Positions 1 through 10,855 of a stretch of 64,000 nucleotides of DNA are shown one piece after another (within the stretch, counting starts at the first letter, position 1; each line of letters opens with the position of its first letter). This DNA comes from Enoplosus armatus. Lineage: Eukaryota; Chordata; Actinopteri; Centrarchiformes; Enoplosidae. The stretch is from the NCBI RefSeq assembly GCF_043641665.1, contig NC_092186.1:18831001-18895000 (forward strand), in the 5' to 3' direction. The translations under genes were made by a program, and so were the position numbers. The notes under the pieces are model-generated. The model saw nothing but the letters and a program-made list of their open reading frames with translations, searched no databases and was not told where the DNA came from.

Positions 1-240
1 CCATTCTGCCCCCACCAGACAGCTGGATGCAATAAGGATTATGGAGCAGAGGACATACTTGTTTTGTTGTCGAGGCTCTTCTACTTTGGAGGATGAGTAT
101 TTGTCTGCGGTGTCGTCCGATCCACTTAGAGGTGGGAAACAAATACCGGCAATATATTTAATACTCCCCGAGATCATGTCGCGGCAGGCCCGAGGCGCCC
201 AATTGTTCATAGGGGCTCACAGGCAGCACAGGAAAATAAA
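1..240. promoter_or_regulatory. candidate conserved non-coding block
   Basis: This stretch has more CpG and less simple sequence than the DNA after it. It includes a forkhead-like AACAAATAC and several GC-rich words. A 68-codon plus frame from 41 to 247 shows no recognisable domain and is probably chance. Calling it regulatory is inference from texture only. It could also be the edge of a gene feature outside the window. Confidence 0.18.
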
Positions 241-1130
241 TAAATAATTCAATATCAAAAAGGAGCGGAGCATTATGCTTTAGTGGGCAATAAAACATGT
301 GGTGTGTCAGGAATGGAGGCTGCTGCCCACAGAAAGAAGAATACCCATACTGCTATGTGTGTGGTGGGGAGGGGAGAACACCAGGAGCCAAGGAAAAGGG
401 AGATATAAATTTTCACGGCAAATGAATTCCCCATCTTGCCTTGCTGAGTGCACAAAAGGCCACTGAGACGATTATTTCTGGGCTCCACCTCAGACCCTTG
501 GAGTTGGGATGGTGAAAAAGACATGTCCTCTTCAGTGACTCCAGCCTCTGAAGGACAGGAGCCAGTATGGAGGCCATGTGACACCCTAGTCAAGTCATTT
601 GGGTTGAATAATGCTGCAATTTGATTACTGTGAGTGATCCTGGTTTTCATGACAAAGTGAAGCAGCTGAAGCTCCAGTTATATTACAATTTATTATAATG
701 AGTTTATAAAAAGTTACTATGGTTAACATTGAACCATGGGATATGAAATGACTACGTATTTACAGTAATTGCAACTAAGGGATGATTTTATTTACAACGC
801 ATAGATTTTTATTATGGAGCAGAGCAACAGTGAGGCAGCTGGGCATAAACATCTGTGTGTGAATGCATGTATCTATGTATATGTACACCTGCATATATGT
901 TCACTCATTAATGCACAAATGCAGGAGAAATGCAAGGCAATACTGGGAAGACTCAACATGGTTGTTTGATTAAAAAGAGAGAGAGAGAGAGAAGACTGCT
1001 GTAAGGTCCACTAGTGTGATGCTGCAAGTGTACATACTGTATAATATAAAGCAGCTTTCATGTGAGAATGGAAAAGAATGAAGAGACATCCAATTATAAA
1101 ACAAACTACTGCTTGCAAGAACAAAAGGTA
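241..1130. other. non-coding stretch, no gene seen
   Basis: AT-rich unique sequence. A 125-codon minus frame (273-650) has no family signature and no splice context I trust. A short GA run lies at 977-992. Nothing else supported. Confidence 0.5.
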
Positions 1131-1214
1131 ATGCAGCAGCTTGACCCCAGTGGAGATAAGCCTATTTATAGATGAGGAGCTCATGAGTCAAGGTGAAGGA
1201 GAAGTCTGGTAACC
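1131..1214 (+). repeat. local duplicate block, copy 1 (NR half-site, GATA, MEF2 sites)
   Basis: The first 42 bases match 1741-1782 at 36 positions by eye, and five of the six differences are transitions. Within it are TGACC at 1142-1146, AGATAAG at 1154-1160 and CTATTTATAG at 1162-1171, which fits the MEF2 consensus exactly. The similarity continues more weakly (TCAAGGTGAAGGAGAAG against TCAAGGCTTGAAGAAGAAG). It may be a duplicated regulatory module or two pieces of an unnamed repeat. Confidence 0.5.
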
Positions 1215-1740
1215 AAATTGATGGATGAAAATAAACAAGTTGCCCACAACAACACTGTAAAGACTACCTGTTCATGAAGAGAAATATCTTGTCTTTTTAA
1301 ATAAATGAATCTTGAAGAATATATCTATTCAGAGGGAAATTAAAAGTTTGTATTCTTGTATTCTAGAGTTTTAAACCTTCAGTGACATAAGATTAGGGGA
1401 GTAGGTTTAAGATTTTTAGTAGCAGGTTTACCTTTAAACTAGAATTGGACTTGGGCTTGTAGTCCGGGTACAAAGTATAATAAGGATTAGTAGATCTCCT
1501 ATACGTGAATGTAGACAATGACAGGTTTTCCCAAGTACAATAAGACTCAGAGGCACTTGACAGCTTTACTAACGCTCTGAAATCTCTCCACGTATCCTTC
1601 AGAAAGACAAAAAAAACTGGCTCCCTCATTTCAAGTCACTGTGAATAAGGGTGCCAGCTAAATGACTAAAATGTAAATCTTCTAAATGTACTGCTCTACT
1701 GACGATAAATGGGGTTCTGACTTTGTGTTCACTAAGCTGA
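1215..1740. other. non-coding spacer between duplicate blocks
   Basis: AT-rich sequence. A minus frame of 78 codons (1393-1629) is open but unrecognised. No splice site or repeat supported. Confidence 0.45.
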
Positions 1741-1820
1741 ATGAAGCAGTTTGACCTCAGCAGAGATAAACCTATTTATAGAGAAAGCAATATCAAGGCT
1801 TGAAGAAGAAGCTTAGCAAC
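1741..1820 (+). repeat. local duplicate block, copy 2 (NR half-site, GATA, MEF2 sites)
   Basis: Second copy of the block at 1131-1214, 610 bp downstream and in the same orientation. TGACC (1752-1756), AGATAA (1764-1769) and CTATTTATAG (1772-1781) keep the same order and spacing. All three motifs survive although the flanking bases differ, as expected for either a recent duplication or selection on the sites. Confidence 0.5.
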
Positions 1821-2040
1821 AGGCGCTTCAAGCAACTTTTTAGTTGCTAAGGCTTTATAATCAAGGTAACTGATACAGCTCTCATGAGGGATGAATCCAA
1901 CTAGGATTAGTAACAGTATACACTGCAAATCAGCAGTGGCCACTTAAATTGTGTAATGATACACAGGACCCAGTAAACATGATGAGTTCCAGTAGGATCA
2001 GTGAACAGTGGCAGCAGCACTTTCACTCTTCATCTAACAC
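1821..2040. other. non-coding stretch
   Basis: Unique AT-rich sequence without supported features. Confidence 0.4.
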
Positions 2041-2160
2041 CATAGTTTTAATTTGTCCAATACTTTCATCAGCAAATGTTAGCTTGCTAATACACTATGG
2101 TAAACATTGTCCCTGCTAAACATCAGCATGTTAGCATTGTCATGGTGAGCTGGTACTAGC
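2041..2160 (+). repeat. fragment of percomorph interspersed repeat (family A), 3' end
   Basis: The words CTAATACACTATGGTAAACATT and GCATGTTAGCATTGTCAT match the end of the longer copy at 40135-40645. Only the last ~100 bp of the element are present. The family is common in percomorph genomes as I know them, but I cannot give its database name. Confidence 0.5.
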
Positions 2161-3507
2161 GTGGTTGTTACAACATTAATCAAAGTGTTGCTAAGTGTTG
2201 AGTGCAGGCAGAGCTGGAGCTTAGTTCATGAGGTGGAGTCAGATATGGGTTTTCAGTTTTGCAGTTGTGACCAAGATCAGGAATCAGTTAATTACAGGCA
2301 TCACCTGGCACCATGAGGCATAGTCCAGACTGGTGGAGGTATCTGGAGGTGGCTTTTGTAGTAAAACAAGAGTTTTTATGACTTGGAACTAGTCGCGTAA
2401 TAGTAGGAGGAGAGTTGGAGGAGAAGTTGAAGTTGATCTGGATGAAATTCAAAAAATGATTCGACGGATTTGCTACAGGATGGAGCACTAGCATTGCTGT
2501 GGGGCTGTTCATTGTCGGAGATAGACATTTTATTGTGGAGGATCACAATAAGGCTGTGGGATGGTACAGCAGGTTGGTGTTAATTGGGTATTAGGTATTG
2601 GGAAGCCACTGAAGATATTGAATGGAGCAATAGCCGAGTGGAAATGAGAGGTTAGCCAAGGACTGAGCCCTGGAGGACCTGAATATGTGGTGAGAAAAGA
2701 GATTAAGGCAGACAGGTCAAGTAGGTTGTATATTTCTGACCTTTGCTTGGAAAGGAATTAAAGCATTGATACTTGTCTGTAGTTAGCAGAGGCTTCTTTA
2801 GTGAGTTATTCTCGCTCAAGTTATTCTTGAGTTACTCATGCTTACATGAACACAGCTGGCGCACAGCCACATGAAACCGAGGAGCTGATGATGGAGGCAA
2901 GAAAGGGGAGCAGTTCTACAGCACTGGTCTGAAAGAGTGATGAAAGGTTCAGGTTAAGAGTCCATTTGGGCCCTCTGCTAGAAGATGCAAGTGTCCGGAC
3001 TTGAGAGAGGAGTAGGTTGTTAATATTTTCATGGGGTCAGAGGCAGGTGACTGGACTTTGCAGCAATAAAAAAAATGATCTTGGTACTTTATAAATTCAG
3101 ATAAAATGATGTTCGAGTACAGTTGCAGGCAGCTGGCCATAAAAATCATCATCCTACACATCTGCTTCTACTGCCATTGTAAATTCAGCTGACTGCAATG
3201 TTGGTGTTTTTGTCCTTAAAAGCAAAAGATAAGTATTACGCTAAACACAATAAGACACCAACAACCTAAAAACCTTGACATTTTAAGTTTTTTGTAAGAT
3301 CACATTATTGTACTCAAACTTCACCTATTAGTCTTTATATTTACACTATATTGTATTTATATTGCATTTTTTTCCCAGGACAATCCTAACCTTTTGAATG
3401 TTAAATGTCCAATATTCTAAATGAGACTGAAGAAGTAAGTCATATAGATAGACAACATTGTCCAATGTTACTGGAATTTCTCTTGCAATTATCTCGAATA
3501 CACAAAA
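2161..3507. other. non-coding stretch, no gene seen
   Basis: Unique sequence, purine-rich from 2400 to 2900. Short open frames on the minus strand (2288-2512, 2949-3161) have no recognisable content. A let-7-like string near 2713 was rejected. Confidence 0.45.
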
Positions 3508-3572
3508 ATCCATCCGTCCATTATGTGCTTATCCTAACAGTTGTAGTAAAACTGGGGGGCTAGTGGCACCAA
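3508..3572 (+). repeat. CATCC-type interspersed repeat fragment
   Basis: AATCCATCCGTCCATTATG followed by GCTTATCCT and a G-rich GGGGGGCT resembles the frequent fish repeat that begins with CATCC units and continues with a CGCTTATCC motif. Short and decayed. Confidence 0.35.
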
Positions 3573-4609
3573 ACCCCATATCACTCATTTTATGTCGGTA
3601 TTAATATATGTATCAGTCTAAAAATATGTCTATAATGTAAACATAAACCATACAAATGTACGGCTTTAACCAACAAAAACAGACTGGCTTGTTGTGCATT
3701 TTCTTTTTGTTGAACTTCATAAAAAACAAACAGTAAAATTCATATTGTATAGCTTTTACAGTGCACAGAACATAAAATCAATTTTGAAGTAGTTGTCTGG
3801 CAGTAGTGGCTCCAAGTTGTATTTGTTTGCTTTGATGCTGTCGCTATTTGTCCCTAAACGCAATATAAGAAAAATCTATAACTTTTTCCCCCCCTGCAGA
3901 GCAAGCAATTCACAACCCTCGGAAAAAAATATAAAAAAAACGAGTCTCAGACAGCTACCATGACATTTTCCTCCAAAGTACAAAAAGAATTTCCTCAAGT
4001 ATAAAAGGTAGCAATCTAGAGTGGAGGTACAGAGGTTCACTTTGTTGCCTTATAAATGTCTCTGAATCCAGCTAGTATGGTCGAAATATTTAACAGAGAA
4101 CATTATAATGCTTCAGTTGAGCACCATATTTAAGTGTGTGTGGGTGGATGTGTGCACAAGTATTTGTGTGTCACATCTTCACATCTTCATTAAACAGGTG
4201 TAATTTTGCTTTTATGTGTGGTTGTGGTTATATATGGTTTTGTTCACAGTTCTGTGCACATTTTTATATGTATGTGCACTGTGTGTCTTAAGTTTAGTGT
4301 CTGAGTCAATAAATTTCACTCAAAACAAAATACAATGCCAATACAAAACGGTTGCTGCTATACGTAAAGTACTGGCTACTACCAAAGTAAACCTGATGTT
4401 ATAAACACTAACAATTTGACTATTGTCACTGGTATGAAATCAAGGCTTCCGGTGAGCTCCAACATGGTTTCAATTGTTGATCAATGTTAAACTTATCAAA
4501 GTTAATTTAGTCTATCACACAGTATTGCTAGTATGCCACAGAATGCTACAAGTTGTGGAGCTTTTTTAATGCATATATGGTGTTTTGAAATGAAATTCAC
4601 TTCATTTCT
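3573..4609. other. non-coding stretch, no gene seen
   Basis: AT-rich unique DNA with A-rich runs at 3925-3940. A 62-codon plus frame (4216-4404) is T/G-rich and unfamiliar. Confidence 0.45.
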
Positions 4610-4910
4610 GAGTGAATCGCAGCTGGTGGTGCCTTGGTCTTCTTGCCCACAGCTTCTTTTCCCCTACAGCTGCTAAATTAGGCCCTGAAGCCTCAGTTCT
4701 TGGCCTTCATGTTCGCAAACTCCAGATGTGGACCCCCACAGGGCGCCTTCTCCGTTCTCGGCCCTTATCTTCAACCGACTGCTGGGAAAACATTCCCAGC
4801 AGGAACCCAAGAGCAGGTGCCCTTTATGAGTCACATGTATGGATATTATTTCGTTCAATTTGAAACACTACGAGTCCACATCTCGTCTACTGAACCTGCA
4901 TTTTGAGACT
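4610..4910. other. multi-frame open block with a perfect hairpin
   Basis: Two plus frames and one minus frame are open here for 61-83 codons, and the block is richer in GC than its flanks. It could be a conserved element, a processed pseudogene or chance. None of the three translations resembles a protein I know. At 4779-4802, CTGCTGGGAA and TTCCCAGCAG form a 10-bp perfect stem with a 4-base loop. Confidence 0.3.
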
Positions 4911-5663
4911 CTTCTGAGGGACTGAAGGGAAAAAGATGTTTGATGTAAACCTTTGAGATAAATTTAAGGCTGAATATAGAAGGAATTGTCTTAATTGTAT
5001 TAATTTACTTAAATTTACTCTAACTAATTTAACTCTAGAAACATTTGGGAAAATAAGAAATGACATGCAGTCTAAGAAAGTATAAACTAGCAGGACCCAC
5101 ACTGAATTATTATTATACATATTATTATGTTTTATTTTCAAGAGAATTGACACATAACAATTTTTTTAAATGTCTAGTCAATGCAAGTGCAAGTACATGC
5201 ACAAATGTAAAAGACAGTTTTACAAGGTGTAGAAATTGGGGTTAGTTCAGAGAATGAGACGTCAGCTTGAATCTGAATGCTAATGTTATGTCATAAAATA
5301 ATTATTCTAAAAGAAGTTGCATGCCCTTTTTCACATGCACATTTTATTTCCACAATGTATCTTTAAATCACTTTCAAAGTGCACAGGTTTACCCACACAA
5401 CTCTTTCAAGCATACATACAAGCCACAACCATATCCCTGTCTGGTCTACATGATCAAATGTTCATTTATTCTAGTTTAATGTTTAAGTATAGCTAACAAA
5501 CCTAAAAAGAAATGTTTCATTTATTGGGGCTTCTTATGTAACAGCAACCTAAATTTGGAAACTGATAATGACTTCATGTCATATTCAAGCTCTGTTTTTC
5601 TATCCCTGTTTGCTTTAGCCAGCATTTCTGCACAGCCAGCTCTCCGATGGATTTAATAGTGAT
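4911..5663. other. non-coding stretch
   Basis: AT-rich unique sequence. Two short overlapping frames (4887-5153 minus, 5060-5245 plus) are not convincing. Nothing else seen. Confidence 0.45.
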
Positions 5664-6109
5664 CAGTGGTGGAGGAAGTACTCAGATCCCTTTACTTTAG
5701 TAAAAGTAACAATACCACAATTTAAAAATACTGTTTCCTTCATTCAAAATTCCACTTGAGTAAAATTACCAGTATTACCAGCAAAATGTACTTGAACTAT
5801 CAAAAGTAAAAGTACTCATGATACAGAATGGCCCATTTCAGAGAGTTAAATTATTGAGCCAAAGGTCCCGGAAGATGACATTTCTTTAATCTTTCTGCGC
5901 ACAACTTAGTTTTGTTGTGGGACACGCTGCAAATGAATACATAGTGACCTCATGTAAATCCCAGCATTGCTAACCAACCAATATTGTCAAATCACCCCCA
6001 TAACTAAAAACACCTGTGTAAATGCAAAGTAGCATAAATTGGAAATGCAAGTATCTCAAAATTGTATTTAATTACAGTGTTTGATTAAACGTACTAGATT
6101 ACACCACTG
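5664..6109 (+). mobile_element. hAT-like MITE, near full length
   Basis: The element starts CAGTGGTGGAGGAAGTACTC and ends ACACCACTG, so its 8-base ends (CAGTGGTG / CACCACTG) are inverted. Inside it carries the repeated words AAAAGTACTCA and GCAGAATGGCCCATTTC-like text, typical of a very abundant percomorph element made of AAGTA/AGTAC units. The flanks ATAGTGAT (5656-5663) and ATTGTGGT (6110-6117) agree at 6 of 8 bases, consistent with a worn 8-bp hAT target duplication. It encodes no transposase. A second, end-truncated copy is at 46742. Confidence 0.75.
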
Positions 6110-6650
6110 ATTGTGGTTGTAGCTGCTTGTAGATTTGTGATGCAAATGCAAAGCCAAATACATGAGTCACAGCACTGCTACAACACACTTAAAATGCACT
6201 TCCCTCCTTTCTCCCCCCCTGCAATACATTTGTCTGGGCTGCATTGTTCCTCTAAATCATGTCCTCTCCTGTCAAATTGGTGAAGTTGGTTGATTTCTCT
6301 GTGACTGCAGTGGCAGCAAAGAGGAGAAACAGATGCTTATGTGGTCCTCCAGGACTCCTCATGGAACGTAATAAAGATGCCATCTGACAGTTCCTGCTGT
6401 CGAACCACTGCTCTGTACACAGCTTCTTAACTCTGGTCCCCCAGTGTTTTGTTGTGTTTGAATATAAGTAGAAGGGGCACATTTTCCTAAGACGGGGTTC
6501 AAGAGTCACAGTGGGGACCTTTTGACTTTTCTTCCTACACAACCTGTGTTCAAAATGTTCCAAGGGGTACTGTAGCGACATACTGTAAGTCATATTGAGT
6601 GGTCGTAGCTCTAAGGATACCACAACAGCGCATGGAGGATGTTGGATTTC
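6110..6650. other. non-coding stretch with long minus ORF
   Basis: A 123-codon minus frame (6252-6623) is the main feature. It shows no domain, repeats or convincing splice sites, and I treat it as chance. Confidence 0.35.
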
Positions 6651-6870
6651 GTCTTTAAACAGCGCAGAACTAATAAAGTGGCAGCGTTAGAGACATCCAT
6701 CTGGATGTGTTACACCTACAACACCTTGAAGAATCCTCCAGCGCTGTGTGCTAATGAGGTGATAAAGCACAGGGAGATGAGGGGAGGGAAGTGGGCGTGA
6801 GGGCGAGGTAAAATTACCAGGGCTTCCACATGTTATCTGCCTTTAAATCCATGTCAGAGACAAGCTGCTA
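6651..6870. promoter_or_regulatory. candidate conserved non-coding block
   Basis: Information-rich, low-repeat sequence with AGCGCTGTGTGCTAATGAG, a TGATAAAG word and a GTTATCTGCC (GATA-type) word. It also holds a small inverted repeat, ACATCCA-TC-TGGATGT. The regulatory reading is inference. Confidence 0.18.
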
Positions 6871-8209
6871 CACAGTGGGGTACATACCAGTTGCCAAAGA
6901 TCTCTGACATTGTAGTGGGCGCTGTGAACCGGTCTACAGCAAGCACACTGGAAGGCTGCGGTGGAAGAAGAAAGCAGGAAAAGCCAAATGTGACGGTTAT
7001 TTCACTTTTATTGTGGCTTCATGTCGCTACTGTAGAGAACATGTGCTGTTTTCTACTTTCTTTCATGTTCTTCTGGTCTTTATAAATACGCCCATTATCT
7101 GATTATTGATGTTTTTTGAAAGGAGGCTAAAAAGGAGACCAACCATGGATTGACTACTCACAGCTCAGTGTTTGTTCCAGTTCATGTGGGTGAACATTTA
7201 AATGCAGACGAAACTAAACCAAAAATTATTCAGGGTTATTATTCATTGTCCGTCATGGGCTCAAAAAAGAAGGCAAATGCTTTTGTATTTTTTTTCCTCC
7301 TTCCTCAGCATCTGTTTCTGACAGAGATATTATTTAAGATCCGCCTTCTTGGTGTTGGGTAACCAATCAATAGAAGAAAGTGACCGTGACAACTACTATT
7401 GGTATATTAAGTATGTTACTATGTGCTTCAAGAATCATCCAGACATTCCAGAAACATCTAACATCTACCCTCAGTTTCATTACTGCTTTGTCTTTCTTTC
7501 TTTACCTCTTAGCTTTGCAGCACTGCTGCCTGTATCTCTTCATTACCTTTTGTGTTCCTCGCTTTAGCAGCAGTATGGTCTTTATCTCTTTAGATTTTTC
7601 AATTAATCAGGCGTCCTTCATGGCTCATTGGCCAACTCTGGGACCCATAACATTTATCTGAATTGAAGGGAAGTGAGACAATCCACAACACCAACAAAGG
7701 ATAAGATATAATCAGCAGAGAAGAGACACTATTATCAGTGTTATGGTACAATGGCACTATTATAAGAGCTATGAAACTTACACTGTGAAACAATGGCACT
7801 ATATTCATGAGTGTTAAGTTGTTGAAAAGCTTCCACAAGTTCAATTAGGATGTTTGTGATATCTTCGTCCTTCACAAAATGTGCTTTTTCTGCAATTTAG
7901 TTTGATGCCTTAAACCAAAGCATCTTCAATAAGAACATTAGCAGTTGCAGTGGCATCACAAACACATTTAGATCCCAGGACAAAAAATCAAACCTCTGGT
8001 TTACCCCCTAAAACTACACAGTACTAGTACAGTACACGACTGGCTGTCCACTCTGGACTAATGGCTTTTCTTGGCCGCAGTTTGGATTATTCTCTCCATA
8101 TTTCCTGTGAGACATTAGGACATTCACACTTGGGTGTTCAGCAGAGAGTAAAATCACATTTGGAGATGAACTGTGAGAGATGGAATAGGGAAAAATCTAT
8201 TGTGTTGTT
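6871..8209. other. non-coding stretch, no gene seen
   Basis: Unique, T-rich in 7250-7620. ACAATGGCACTAT occurs twice, near 7750 and 7790. Short frames in all strands have no recognisable content. Confidence 0.45.
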
Positions 8210-8360
8210 TGTTAGTGGGAAGCACTGGGCAGCCCCTGTTTCCTGTGCAGCCATCGATCGGGGGCGTGATTAATGAAGCTTTTGCCTCAAGGAGGGATCT
8301 GTAAGTGTCTTCTCCCCATCCTGTCCCTCAATGGCCACTTGTTAATGTAGCCCTCAGTTA
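8210..8360. promoter_or_regulatory. candidate conserved non-coding block
   Basis: Contains CCATCGATCGGGGGCGTGA followed by TTAATGAAGC, a dense run of CpG and homeodomain-like words that stands out from the AT-rich surroundings. No transcript feature seen. Regulatory role is inferred. Confidence 0.25.
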
Positions 8361-10639
8361 TGTAGCTCTGAAGGCTTTTTTCTTTTCTTTATAGGAGATT
8401 GAACAAGGGAAAAAGACAGGAAAGTTAGGAAAGAAATGGAAAAAATTCACAGGTTCTGGAGGTAGATGATGTGACAAAGGACATGAATGTATGAATACAC
8501 ACATTTCAGCTGATGCATGCTCTGCCATAACACATAAAACAACCCAAACATGAAATCTGTGATGTTAGAAGCAAGCCCTATCTATTCTATATCCAATCCA
8601 CTGCAATTACTGGTAATAACATTTTACTGATTTCTTAAAATATTGATGAGACAGTTTACGTCCCTTGAAAATAAAACCCATTTGTTCAACACGAAATCTA
8701 ATCCATTTATTCTACACTTGGAAGTCAGAATTGACAAATGTCTTCTCTGGAGAATACGGCCAAAACATTTTATGTACACATAATATCTATCTATCTAATA
8801 TCTAATTTTAGGTGAAAATACATGGTCTTCCTTGAAGCCAGCTTTCATTTTGACATATTTTCTGTCCTAGACCAAGGTTTGATCAGATATTTGCTTGAGT
8901 TTGTGCTGCCTAAAGTGAAGCTGTGCTCCTCTTCCTACATTTGTCTAGTCCCATCTTCTTGGCATGCATTTCCACTTACATAAAATTCAAAGTGGTTCAT
9001 TATGTTTCAGGTATTTGGATTATCTTATCTTATCCAGAGTGACCTTCCTGATGTGAAATTGCTTTATAACCTCAGTGCCACTCTGCTGCTAGTCTCAGGT
9101 TCATGTTAAAAGCAAATGTGGTTAGTACTGGATCATTTGAAACCATCCTGAAGCCACCAGTTGCTTGCAGAAAGAAAGGGAAGACGGCACCATCTGGGCA
9201 TGTTCTCAAAACCCTCTCAAGCATAACACACAGCACATGGCGCTCAGACACATTGAGCGACTCAGCAAGTATCTAACATGATCTAACACCAATCCCTGCA
9301 TACGTGACAGACACCCTCGTGAGATGATATCCCAGCACAGAGTTCTTATCCTTTGCTATAACTTTCCAAACACATGCCTTAGTTGTAGTTAAGAAAAGTT
9401 TTTTGCCAAACTCCTCCAACTGCTGTGGCTTCATCCCCTGAGGAATGCTAGCGAACAAGAAAGAGCTAAAGGATCATTGTGCATGAGCAAAAAAAAAAAT
9501 GCATCTGAGCGAAAGAGTCTAAAGCTAAAAGGCAATGCAGCTTAGGCTAAAAATAGACATAACTACCAACCTTCACCTCAGAAGAAAGTAGAAGAAACGA
9601 GGAGAGAAGGAGAAAAGGAGGAAAGAGCTCATTCGATCGGATTGGACTAGAAAAAGTGGCAGGTAAAACTGAGTGTGCAGGAAATGAGGCAAAGTTTTTG
9701 TGTGAAGCACCAAGAGTGAAGCTCTTCCACCGGGATACAGTTGCTGTTTGAGGTTTTTGCTGCAAGAAAAAAAAACGCTGCCTGCTCTATTATGAAAAGT
9801 ATATTTCACATGACTGGAAGACTGCTGTGCACACGGACACCTGAGCACAAACTGTGGAAAATGTGTGTGAAAACCCTTTTTCCTGACATGCAACCTCTGG
9901 CAGGATGTCATAGTACTCACTCTCTGATCAAAGCCAATTAGAACAAGGAATTAACACTTAAATGGACATGCCATTTTTATCCACTATCTATTTTTAATAC
10001 GTATGACGTAAGCAGTTTTCTGGAAAAGGCAAAAAGAACGCCAGAATTTGAAAATACAGCTCTCCCCTCTCTGTTCTACACCCCTCCCATCAGACAAGCA
10101 TGGGCACGTCCACGCTCTTCATACGCGGACGCAACACAAGCTTGATCTTGACTACAGGCAACCGCCAGCGAGCCAGTCCAGGAGTTCGTCGGGTCAACTA
10201 CAAGTTGCTTTTTACATTGCTATCTTTATCAAGAACAGGAATTCTATGGTCCCGTAAGCTGTTACCCTGGAAACGGGATGCCTGACAAGGAAGAAAGTGT
10301 GGCACAAAGCAGATATCACAACACCATGACTTTTGCAAATATATCAAGTGTGCAGGAATGTCTGCACAGACAAATAAAAACATTGGAGAGATTTGAAACA
10401 AGGGATTCATTTACAAACTTAAAATGTAGTTTTAAAGGATGGATGTGGTTATTATAAATCCTTGGCTGATAAGATGGCAAGATGGTGATTTCAGTATCAA
10501 CTGCTTCCCTTGGTGTTAGCTAACTGTAATCTTCAGTAACTTCTGTCTTTATCCTTAGTCCATAATAATAACCCCAAGAATGAGAAGACTTCATCAGCAA
10601 TACAGTGACAATCCATCTACAACAGAACGCTTCACAACT
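8361..10639. other. non-coding stretch, possible old repeat pieces
   Basis: Holds short ATCT runs near 8787-8803 and a TTATC run near 9020-9032 that may be LINE tails, a purine tract at 9575-9630, and a CpG-richer patch at 10085-10190. Overlapping frames (9573-9920 minus, 10048-10285 plus) are unrecognised. No supported gene. Confidence 0.4.
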
Positions 10640-10855
10640 GGCTTGTGTGTTTATTGGCTGATGAGTTAGACAACTCAGGGGCTCCCTCGGAAATGGAAGA
10701 CACAAGACAGATGCATTTGTCAAAGCGGCAAAGTAGGTTGAGGGGGGGAATAATGAGTCTGGATGGCACTAGCTCATTGGCAAGGCTGCCTGTCACAGCA
10801 ATGGCACACAGCAGCTCCCAGCCCGCCGTCTGCTGTTGAGATAAAGAACAAAACT
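10640..10855. promoter_or_regulatory. candidate conserved non-coding block
   Basis: Low-repeat, balanced-composition segment with TTATTGGCTGATGAG, CTCATTGGCAAGGCTGCC (two CCAAT-type ATTGGC words) and TTGAGATAAAG (GATA-type). A 64-codon plus frame is probably incidental. Function inferred from texture only. Confidence 0.22.

Noticed and set aside
2713..2738. let-7-like string (GTAGGTTGTATA core)
   Set aside because: The seed part reads CAGGTCAAG instead of an intact let-7 seed, and no complementary arm lies within 80 bases.
6252..6623. 123-codon minus ORF
   Set aside because: No recognisable domain, no convincing splice sites or start context. Length is within chance for 64 kb.
9573..9920. 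115-codon minus ORF
   Set aside because: Phe/Ser/Leu-rich product of a purine tract at its end, overlapping other open frames. Unrecognised.
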